43,464 nucleotides of DNA, from positions 1-43,464 of the forward strand of contig CAMLNA010000020.1 in assembly GCA_946481025.1 (NCBI GenBank). The letters are read 5' to 3'. The DNA comes from an uncultured Rivibacter sp. Lineage in GTDB: Bacteria; Pseudomonadota; Gammaproteobacteria; Burkholderiales; Burkholderiaceae. The translations under genes and the position numbers were made by a program. Below are positions 36,014-41,925 of the stretch, piece by piece; position 1 is the first letter of the stretch; every line of letters starts with the position of its first letter. A model generated the notes under the pieces. The model made no database searches. It was not told the DNA's origin and saw only the letters and a list, made by a program, of their open reading frames with translations.

Positions 36014-37263
36014 CACACCTTGCCCGCCACGCCGATCAACGGCTCGAAGATCCACTCGATCAGCCGCCGGCGGTCGAGCATCACGTCGGCCTCGAGCTGC
36101 ATGCCGGCGGCCAGTGCCTGCTCGCGACCATAGGCGCGCACCGCCTGCTGGTCGAGGGCCACGGTGATGCGGTACATCGGCTCGCTGGCGCTGCCGGCCA
36201 ACGGCAGCCCCGCCAGCTCGGACGCCTGCAGCGGCGTCCTGGACACCTGCAGCACCCGGCCCGGCTGCTGGCCGAACTTCTGGTACGGATAAGCCTGGTA
36301 GCGCAGCAGCACCGATTGGTCCGCCTGCACGAACCCGACGGCGCTCGAGGGCGCAAACAGATGGGCGCGCAACGGTGCGTCGGCCGGCACCAGGCTGGCC
36401 AGGGTGGTGGCTGGCGACACGCTCTGGCCGGGCTCGGCCAGCACGGCGGTCACCACACAGTCCTGCTCGGCACGCACCACCAGGCTGCTGCGCGCTTCGT
36501 TCTCGACCGCCTTCTGCGCCAGTTCGGCCAGATCCCGCTCGATCTCGCCCTGCTCCGTCTGCATGCGCAACACGAGCTGGCGGCGTTCGGCCTCCATCTC
36601 CTCGATGTCGCGCTGATACGAGCCGCGCTGGCGCTCCAGCTTCTGGAGTTCGGCCTTCAAGCCCAGCACTTCGGCCGTCTTGGCCTGAACCTGCGCCTGC
36701 GACACGAAGTTGCCGGCCTGCAACGACTTCCACTGCGCCTCGTTCTGCTCCGCAAGCGCCAGGCGGCCGCGTTGCAGCTCGGCTTCGCTTTCGAGCTGCC
36801 TCTGCTCGTTGCGCAGCTGCTCGATGCGCCGCCCGAGGCTGGCCTGCTCTTCGACGACGAACTGGCTGCGCTGACGCGCCGCCCCCTGAAGGCTGGCTTC
36901 TCGCGCGGCCAGCGTCCGCTGCACCGCCGCCTGCGTGCCGCCAGCCAGGGTGTGCTGGTCGAGCGACAACTCGAACAGCGCCTCGCCCTTGCGCACCAGT
37001 TGGCCCTCGGTGACCAGGCGACGCACCACCGTGCCGCCAACGGCTGGCCGCAGGCCGATCAGCCCGCCCTCGGGCACGAGGTAGCCATTGACACGCGCCT
37101 TCTGCGTGTACTGGCCGACCGACAGGAAGGCGACCACCGCCACGGCGCAGGCCAGCATGAAGACGGTGAGCAGCGTCAACGACAACGGCCGGATGAGCTG
37201 GATGCCGCCCAGCCAGGCCTGCTGCTGGTGCTGGAGGGCTTCGGGGCGGAACAGGCTGGCCAT
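36013..37263 (-). CDS. HlyD/RaxA-family periplasmic adaptor of the peptide exporter
   Basis: This is a 416-residue protein. MASLFRPEALQHQQQAWLGGIQLIRPLSLTLLT is the RaxA/CvaA type N-terminus with one transmembrane helix (about residues 26-49). A lipoyl-like half-motif (PAVGGTVVRRLVTEGQLVRKGEALFEL) precedes a long coiled coil (about 115-260), and the C-terminal half has the matching lipoyl and beta-barrel parts (QSVLLRYQAYPYQKFGQQPG). It bridges the inner-membrane ABC exporter to an outer-membrane channel. Paralogous to the gene at 41,926-43,257. Confidence 0.93.
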   Translation of the reverse strand: MASLFRPEALQHQQQAWLGGIQLIRPLSLTLLTVFMLACAVAVVAFLSVGQYTQKARVNGYLVPEGGLIGLRPAVGGTVVRRLVTEGQLVRKGEALFELSLDQHTLAGGTQAAVQRTLAAREASLQGAARQRSQFVVEEQASLGRRIEQLRNEQRQLESEAELQRGRLALAEQNEAQWKSLQAGNFVSQAQVQAKTAEVLGLKAELQKLERQRGSYQRDIEEMEAERRQLVLRMQTEQGEIERDLAELAQKAVENEARSSLVVRAEQDCVVTAVLAEPGQSVSPATTLASLVPADAPLRAHLFAPSSAVGFVQADQSVLLRYQAYPYQKFGQQPGRVLQVSRTPLQASELAGLPLAGSASEPMYRITVALDQQAVRAYGREQALAAGMQLEADVMLDRRRLIEWIFEPLIGVAGKV

Positions 37264-37295
37264 GGTGAAACTGCGTGCGTTCTGCCTGGTTCAGC

Positions 37296-37697
37296 TCAAC
37301 GCCGCGCCGCGCCGTGCGGCAGCACCAGGGGCAGCATGAAGAACAGCAGCACGAGCGCCGAGCCCAGCGTCAGCAGCGGTTGCTCGGGCAGGGCGATGGC
37401 GTCGACGGCGGACAAGGCGGCTAGCGCGGGATAGGCGGCCAGCAGGCACTGCATGACCACGTGCATGCGCACCCCCGAGCGGCGGTAGCGCCTCACCCCG
37501 ACCAGCAGGGCCAGCGTGAGAGACATCACGACTGCAGCGCGCCAAGCGGCCGCGGACGCATCGACTGCCCCTCCGGTCAGCCAGATCAGCCCGACATACA
37601 CCGCCGTCAAGATCAAGCCAAACCAGAGCGCGCTCCAGAACATGGCCTGGTCCGATGGCGAAGTCGCCTCGCGATTGAGCGCGAAGTAGTCCGCCAT
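37296..37697 (-). CDS. Unknown four-helix membrane protein in the peptide-export operon
   Basis: This is a 133-residue protein with about four hydrophobic segments (roughly residues 19-41, 49-66, 78-97, 107-126) separated by a basic loop (RRYRRSGVR). I recognise no family. Position between the peptide precursor and the HlyD/C39 ABC genes, on the same strand, suggests immunity to, or sensing or modification of, the secreted peptide. ATG 37697 (MADYFALNREATSPSD) follows a GAGGT SD. A stem-loop with a T tract precedes it. Confidence 0.75.
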   Translation of the reverse strand: MADYFALNREATSPSDQAMFWSALWFGLILTAVYVGLIWLTGGAVDASAAAWRAAVVMSLTLALLVGVRRYRRSGVRMHVVMQCLLAAYPALAALSAVDAIALPEQPLLTLGSALVLLFFMLPLVLPHGAARR

Positions 37698-37717
37698 GAT
37701 GAATTTCTCGACCTCAG

Positions 37718-37768
37718 AAAAACAACGGCGATCCCGAAACAGAACTTGGAGTTCAGTCACGGGATCGC
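37718..37768 (-). terminator. Terminator-like stem between the peptide gene and the export genes
   Basis: Arms GCGATCCCG (37728-37736) and CGGGATCGC (37760-37768) are exactly complementary, with a small inner stem GAACT/AGTTC. On the minus strand the stem is followed by a T-rich tract (37718-37723). It lies after the peptide stop and before the membrane-protein gene, so it could let only part of transcription through, giving much peptide mRNA and less exporter mRNA. Confidence 0.6.
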
Positions 37769-37820
37769 GCGAAAAGTTTGAGAGAGAGTACCCGGGGCGC
37801 ACACCCCATTTCTTGTTGTA

Positions 37821-37979
37821 TTACCAAGTCCGATTGGGCGAAGAAGTGTTGCCACCACCCACCCACCGAAGCTGCTCAGTGTCCAGCTGGACGGGTGCTT
37901 GCTGCTCAGAAGTCTTGACTTCGGCTTCCTTCGCGGCTTCGGTTTCCACAACGACCTTGTTTTCCTGAGCCTGCTGCAT
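37821..37979 (-). CDS. Double-glycine leader peptide precursor (52 aa), predicted secreted peptide
   Basis: ATG at 37979, TAA at 37821-37823. A strong SD (GGAGGG) ends 5 bases before the ATG. Residues 1-31 are Glu/Gln/Lys/Val-rich and probably helical. Residues 32-43 read LDTEQLRWVGGG: Leu at -12, Leu at -7, Val at -4, Gly at -2 and -1, the C39-peptidase leader pattern. Cutting after the third Gly would release NTSSPNRTW, nine residues with one Pro and no Cys; cutting one residue earlier would add a Gly. The intact C39 exporter and adaptor lie downstream on the same strand. A lux/cep-box-like sequence lies about 78 bp upstream of the ATG. It is likely a signal peptide or small bacteriocin. 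The gene is inferred from sequence alone; its mature form is a prediction. Confidence 0.85.
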   Translation of the reverse strand: MQQAQENKVVVETEAAKEAEVKTSEQQAPVQLDTEQLRWVGGGNTSSPNRTW

Positions 37980-38003
37980 GCTGCCCTCCAGACGCCTAGC
38001 AAT

Positions 38004-38021
38004 TGCACGACCCTTCGTGCA
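38004..38021. promoter_or_regulatory. Inverted repeat in the peptide-gene 5' region
   Basis: TGCACGA (38004-38010), four-base spacer, TCGTGCA (38015-38021). A perfect 7-bp inverted repeat between the lux-like box and the peptide SD. It could be a second operator or an RNA hairpin near the start of the transcript. Confidence 0.5.
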
Positions 38022-38056
38022 TGGCTCTCATTGCAGCAGCCGCCGCTACAGGGCGT

Positions 38057-38076
38057 AACTGTCAGCTCTTACAGGT
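38057..38076 (-). promoter_or_regulatory. lux/cep-box-like operator of the peptide gene
   Basis: Minus strand reads ACCTGTAAGAGCTGACAGTT: CTGT-N8-ACAG with outer AC...TT. It matches the Vibrio fischeri lux box (ACCTGTAGGATCGTACAGGT, recalled) at 15 of 20 bases and, from memory, the Burkholderia cepI box at about 16 of 20. It lies between the luxR-type gene ending at 38,120 and the peptide ATG, at a distance fitting class II activation overlapping a -35. Confidence 0.8.
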
Positions 38077-38119
38077 GCGTGCGCCCGGAAAACCTGCTCG
38101 GCCGCGCCAAGAAGTGGAA

Positions 38120-38833
38120 TCAGCGGATCAAACCAAGGCGCAGAGCTTTGATGACGGCCTGGTGCTTACTGGTGCAACCCAGCTTGTGCATGGCGTTGTT
38201 CACGTGCAGCACGGCAGTGCGCTCGCTGATGCCCAGAATGGCCCCAACTTCCCAGGCGGTCTTGCCATCCATGGTCCAGCGCAGCGCCTCCAGCTCGCGG
38301 GCAGTGAGTTGGGGCATGTCAAGTGCCTGCGCTGTCGGCACTAGCAACCGCATTGCCGCATCCTGCGCATGCACAGCAAACAGCTGCAGATCCGCGACGA
38401 TGCGAGTGATTTCGGTCGGGCTGGCGGGCAGAGCCTGATCACGATCGACACCAATCATGAAATGCTTGCCGTCCGGCAGATGAAGCGCCATGCCCACACC
38501 AGTACGGTAGCCAAATGACGCCTGCCTTTCCCACTTTTCGATCAGCCCACTCTCCAGGTATGTGCTCTGATTCCAGATGATGGGAGTGCTGTGCCGCTTG
38601 CAGTGCTGCATCACGGGGTCGCGATGACTGATCTCCTCATCCTCGAACGAGGGGCGATAGGCCTCCGGCGTGTTGTCGATCGAGTAAAAGTCAGCCCCTC
38701 CGACTGGCTTGTCCACCGCGATGAAGGCATTCATCAGATCGAAGCCCAGCCATTTTGTAAAGCGCAGCACTTCGCCTCGCAACTCCTCGACGTTGCGCGC
38801 TTCCAGCACCGACGTAAACCCACCATGCAGCAT
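38120..38833 (-). CDS. LuxR-family regulator 1 with autoinducer-binding domain
   Basis: This is a 237-residue protein, the normal LuxR size. N-terminal autoinducer-binding domain: VLRFTKWLGFDLMNAFIAVD, then NTPEAYRPSF, HRDPVMQHCK and TPIIW. The AHL-contact positions (TraR numbering by alignment) read Tyr for W57, Phe for Y61, and keep D70, P71 and W85. C-terminal GerE-type HTH: LTARELEALRWTMDGKTAWEVGAILGISERTAVLHVNNAMHKLGC. It is closest to the peptide gene and its lux-like box, so it is the best candidate activator. No luxI in the window. SD AGGAG precedes the ATG. Confidence 0.93.
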   Translation of the reverse strand: MLHGGFTSVLEARNVEELRGEVLRFTKWLGFDLMNAFIAVDKPVGGADFYSIDNTPEAYRPSFEDEEISHRDPVMQHCKRHSTPIIWNQSTYLESGLIEKWERQASFGYRTGVGMALHLPDGKHFMIGVDRDQALPASPTEITRIVADLQLFAVHAQDAAMRLLVPTAQALDMPQLTARELEALRWTMDGKTAWEVGAILGISERTAVLHVNNAMHKLGCTSKHQAVIKALRLGLIR

Positions 38834-38877
38834 GCGAGAAGGCTCCTGATCGCTGGGCCGCGACCGTACTGACTACT

Positions 38878-38899
38878 TAGTAGGTTGGTAGTAGGTTGG
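38878..38899. repeat. Tandem 11-bp direct repeat upstream of LuxR regulator 1
   Basis: TAGTAGGTTGG occurs twice head to tail (38878-38888 and 38889-38899), 45 bp upstream of the LuxR1 ATG in a 235-bp intergenic gap. It partly overlaps an imperfect inverted repeat CTACTTAGTAG. It may be a pair of regulator sites. The gap also holds a perfect 14-bp palindrome CACTGGCGCCAGTG (39048-39061) just after the LuxR2 stop. Confidence 0.6.
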
Positions 38900-39068
38900 C
38901 AGCCCATCGCTGGGCGGAGCTAGGCGCCCCTGATCCCGGCGGCACGATATTGTGGCAGCACGAAAAAGAAAAGTTCGCAGTTTGGCGGCGCGCAGTGTGT
39001 GCAGATTGGCATGGCGCCCAGCACGCGTGGCGGGAGACACATGCGACCACTGGCGCCAGTGCCCCCTC

Positions 39069-39791
39069 TTAGCGCACCAGCCCCAACCGCAACGCCTTCG
39101 CCACCGCCTGAACCTTGTTTACGCATCCGAGCTTGTCAGCGGCACGGCCGAGGTGCCGCGCAATCGTCTGCTCGCTGATACCTAGGATCCGGCCGATCTC
39201 CCAAGCCGTCTTGCCATCGGCGGTCCATCGCAGTACCTCCAGTTCCCGAGCCGAGAGGGGACACGTCGCCTCGGGAATCCTCTCCGGCGCTGGCAGCAGC
39301 ACACCAATCGCCGCCTCGTGCGCAAAAGCCGCGAACAAGCACAGTTCCCCCGCGAGCCTGCGCCTTTCAACAACGTCGCCGGGCAATGGCTGGTCACGAT
39401 CGACGCCCAACATGAAGTGCTTACCGTCCGGCAAGTGCATGGCTATTGCAATGCCAGTCCGAAAGCCGAAAGCTGCCTGCTCTTCCCACTTGGTTCCCAA
39501 ACCATCCGTCACGTAGGTCCCCTGGTCCCAGATGAGCGGCGTACTGCGATATTTGCAGTGCCGCGCCACAGGATCGCGACGCCAGTTCTCCTTGTCATTC
39601 GCCGCCTCAAGATAACCTTCCGGGATGTTGCTGACAGTGTAGAAATCTGTACCGCCCACGGCCTTGTCAACAGCCACAAATGCGCTCATCAAGTCGAAGC
39701 CCAGCCCGTTCGTGAAGCTCAACACCTGCGCTCGAAAGTCCGCCGCGTCTTTCGCGGCAAGAACCGAAGCAAAGCGATCGTCCGGCAGCAT
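39069..39791 (-). CDS. LuxR-family regulator 2 with autoinducer-binding domain
   Basis: About 240 residues from ATG 39791 (MLPDDRFASVL aligns with the LuxR1 start); ATG 39812 lacks an SD. N-terminal domain: FTNGLGFDLMSAFVAVD, IPEGYLEAANDKENWRRDPVARHCK, TPLIW; contacts read Tyr for W57 and Ala for Y61, with D70, P71 and W85 kept. HTH: LSARELEVLRWTADGKTAWEIGRILGISEQTIARHLGRAADKLGC. Intact. Last of a four-gene tandem run (LuxR5-4-3-2) reading leftwards. Confidence 0.92.
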   Translation of the reverse strand: MLPDDRFASVLAAKDAADFRAQVLSFTNGLGFDLMSAFVAVDKAVGGTDFYTVSNIPEGYLEAANDKENWRRDPVARHCKYRSTPLIWDQGTYVTDGLGTKWEEQAAFGFRTGIAIAMHLPDGKHFMLGVDRDQPLPGDVVERRRLAGELCLFAAFAHEAAIGVLLPAPERIPEATCPLSARELEVLRWTADGKTAWEIGRILGISEQTIARHLGRAADKLGCVNKVQAVAKALRLGLVR

Positions 39792-39816
39792 GCCGCCCCT
39801 TGGAGTGCTCATGTGA

Positions 39817-40518
39817 TCAACCCATCTGCAACGCTTGCGCCACAGCCTGCACCTTGTTCACGTACCCCAACTTCTGCGTCGCGCTGAAGATGCGCCGCGC
39901 TGCCGTCTGCTCGCTGATGCCCAGGATGACGCACCTCCCAGGCCGTCTTTCCTGCCATGGCCCACTGCACACTTCCAGCTCGCGCCGTGACAGCCGGACC
40001 GATACGTCGGCATGCTCCTGCGGCACGAGCAGCCGCAGCGCTGCCACATGCGCATATGCCGCAAACAGGCATAGCTCCGCAGCGATGCGACGCCGCTCCT
40101 CGTCGCTGCTGGGCAATGACTGATGGCGGTCCACCGCAAGCATGAAGTGCTTGCCGTCAGGCGGATGCAAGGCAAAACCGATCCCCGTTCGATAACCGAA
40201 GCGGGCCTGCTCTTCCCACTTGTCAGCGACACCGTGCTCTAGGTAGGTCTCCTGCCTCCAGAGAATCGGCGTGCCGCTTCGCTTGCAGTGTTGCGTCACT
40301 GGGTCTCGCTGCCAGTTGTCTCGGTCTTCAAAGGCGCTTCGGTAAGCGTCGGGCGCGTTATCAATAAAGAAGGAGTCCGTATGGCCTCCGGGCATGTCGA
40401 CCACCACAGCTGCCGACGTCAAATCGAAGCCCACCCACTTCGTGAACCCCAGCACGTGCTCGCGAAAGTCCGCGACATCCGTCACACCCAGTACCGACAC
40501 AAGGCGAACCTCCGGCAT
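39817..40518 (-). CDS. LuxR-family regulator 3, HTH scrambled by compensating frameshifts
   Basis: This is a 233-residue frame from ATG 40518 with a good SD (GGGAGGAACT). The autoinducer domain is intact: FTKWVGFDLTSAAVVVD, NAPDAYRSAF, QRDPVTQHCK, TPILW (Tyr for W57, Phe for Y61; D70, P71, W85 kept). In the HTH the expected block QWAMAGKTAWEV is present in the DNA but out of frame between two lesions (39968-39969, one base short; 39931, two bases short), so the protein reads CSGPWQERRPGRC there and returns to frame at VILGISEQTAARR. A further one-base loss shortens the C-terminus. DNA binding is probably lost or changed. Confidence 0.8.
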   Translation of the reverse strand: MPEVRLVSVLGVTDVADFREHVLGFTKWVGFDLTSAAVVVDMPGGHTDSFFIDNAPDAYRSAFEDRDNWQRDPVTQHCKRSGTPILWRQETYLEHGVADKWEEQARFGYRTGIGFALHPPDGKHFMLAVDRHQSLPSSDEERRRIAAELCLFAAYAHVAALRLLVPQEHADVSVRLSRRELEVCSGPWQERRPGRCVILGISEQTAARRIFSATQKLGYVNKVQAVAQALQMG

Positions 40519-40532
40519 AGTTCCTCCCGCCT

Positions 40533-41190
40533 TCATGCGATCAACCCCAGCTGCAACGCCCTGACCACAGCTTGCACCTTGTTCACGCAGCCGAGCTTTT
40601 GCGCGGCGTGGCCAAGGTGCCGCACCACTGTTTGCTCGCTGATACCCAGGATCACGCCCACCTCCCACGCCGTCTTGCCGGCCATCGTCCAGCGCAGGGC
40701 TTCTAGTTCGCGAGGAGAAAGTCGGACCTGCTGCTGTTCAGCCCCCACTCTGCGGCACGAGCAGCCGCACGGCGGCTTGTTGCGCATGCGCCGCGAATAG
40801 GCACAGGTCTGCGGCCATGGGGTACTGCTCCGCCAGACTGCTCGGCAGCACCTGATCCCGATCCACGCCGACGGCAAAGTGAAGGCCCTTCGGCAAATGC
40901 AGTGCGAAACAGATGCCTGTCCGATACCCGTAAGCCGCCTGCTTGCAGTGCTGCATCACTGGGTCGCGCCGCCCAGCCTCTCCATTCTTGTTCGTCTGCA
41001 AATAAGCCTCGGGAGCATTGCCGACGGCCAGAAACTCCGGCTCGCCCACCGGGCGATCGATAACCACGAAGGCCGATACAAGATCGAACCCAAGCCTCCG
41101 GGTGAAGCGCAAGAGACCGTTCCGGAACCCGTCAACGCTCTGCACCTCCAGCATCGCCGTGAACCGATCGCTCAACCGAGCCTCAGACAT
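40533..41190 (-). pseudogene. LuxR-family regulator 4, degraded (in-frame deletion and frameshift)
   Basis: ATG 41190 with SD GGGAGGGG opens a LuxR-type N-terminal domain (FTRRLGFDLVSAFVVID, NAPEAYLQTN, RRDPVMQHCK). Compared with the three paralogues, 24 residues are missing between HCK and QAAYGYRTG, which removes W85 and the following loop. The frame then breaks at a run of five C (40742-40746; G on the coding strand): N-terminal frame ends VPQSGG-stop at 40738, while the other frame continues with SPRELEALRWTMAGKTAWEVGVILGISEQTVVRHLG to 40533. Removing one G restores the frame. It may be a pseudogene or a base-calling error. Confidence 0.8.
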
Positions 41191-41215
41191 CGCCCCTCCC
41201 GCCGCACCGCCCCGC

Positions 41216-41569
41216 TCACCGCACCAACCCCAGCCGCATCGCCTTCACCACCGCCTGCACCTTGTTCACGCAGCCGAGCTTGTGGGTCACGCGGCCCAGG
41301 TGCCTCACCACCGTCTGTTCGCTGATGCCCAGGATCGCGCCGGTTTCCCACGCGGTCTTGCCTTCCATCGTCCAGCGCAGCACCTCGAGTTCGCGCGCGG
41401 TCAGGCGATACACCTCGTGGTCACGGCCTTCCTCGCACGCCGGCACGCACAGCGCGCCTTCTTCGAGAAACCGTCGATAGCTCACCTGGGGCACAGCCGC
41501 CGCACCGCGCGCGGCGCGCCTTGCCACGCGCGGCTTGTTGATGTCGGAACGTCTCGTCGCCAACGGCAT
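41216..41569 (-). CDS. HTH-only LuxR-type protein (regulator 5)
   Basis: This is a 117-residue protein from ATG 41569 with an excellent SD (GGAGGAG). Residues 1-50 are basic and do not match the autoinducer domain. The rest is the array's typical HTH: LTARELEVLRWTMEGKTAWETGAILGISEQTVVRHLGRVTHKLGCVNKVQAVVKAMRLG. It could be a constitutive DNA binder, or a competitor of its full-length paralogues for shared sites. First gene of the leftward LuxR5-4-3-2 run. Confidence 0.88.
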   Translation of the reverse strand: MPLATRRSDINKPRVARRAARGAAAVPQVSYRRFLEEGALCVPACEEGRDHEVYRLTARELEVLRWTMEGKTAWETGAILGISEQTVVRHLGRVTHKLGCVNKVQAVVKAMRLGLVR

Positions 41570-41925
41570 CGATCTCCTCCTCTGGGCTCCGCCTCGCTGC
41601 CTGCGAGGGCCCACATGTTGCGCTGCGGCAGGCCTTCATGTGCATGAACCCCCTAAAAAGAAGGAGACGAATGCGCAACAACTTGCATAGCAGGCCGCCG
41701 GCACACGCCCTACACACAGCGCCTGACACAACACGCAAACCGCGTCAAGGGCAAGTCCTTGGCATAGGCCTCTGTACACCACGTCGATAAGGTTCGGCAC
41801 ATTGCACGACGAATAGCGCTGCTAATCAGCACGCTACTCAACCCACACCCCATTCGGCCGGGAGCCCGCCACATGACCTGCAGCCGCTGCAACCACAAGC
41901 GCCACCGCAACGGAGCCTGTTCGCC
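41570..41925. other. 356-bp divergent intergenic region between LuxR5 and the second HlyD gene
   Basis: Must contain promoters for the leftward LuxR run and the rightward HlyD gene. No lux-box-like palindrome was seen here. A short ORF with a strong SD lies at 41,671-41,790. A CxxC-containing frame starts at 41,873, but it overlaps hlyD in another frame and looks like a shadow. Confidence 0.6.
41671..41790 (+). CDS. Candidate small ORF (39 aa) with strong SD
   Basis: ATG 41671 is preceded by AAGGAG at 4 bases. The 39-residue product starts MRNNLHSRPPAHALHT and ends GIGLCTPRR; it is basic and has no double-glycine motif, signal peptide or recognised family. An in-frame ATG at 41644 would add nine basic residues. 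Kept at low confidence because only the SD supports it. Confidence 0.25.
   Translation: MRNNLHSRPPAHALHTAPDTTRKPRQGQVLGIGLCTPRR

Noticed and set aside
37821..37979. The peptide as a RaxX-type tyrosine-sulfated signal
   Set aside because: It contains no Tyr and no RaxX-like core, and there is no sulfotransferase gene nearby; only the exporter type resembles the rax locus.
38920..39126. Cys-containing short frame in the gap between LuxR1 and LuxR2
   Set aside because: It overlaps the end of LuxR2, lacks an SD and has no recognisable motif.
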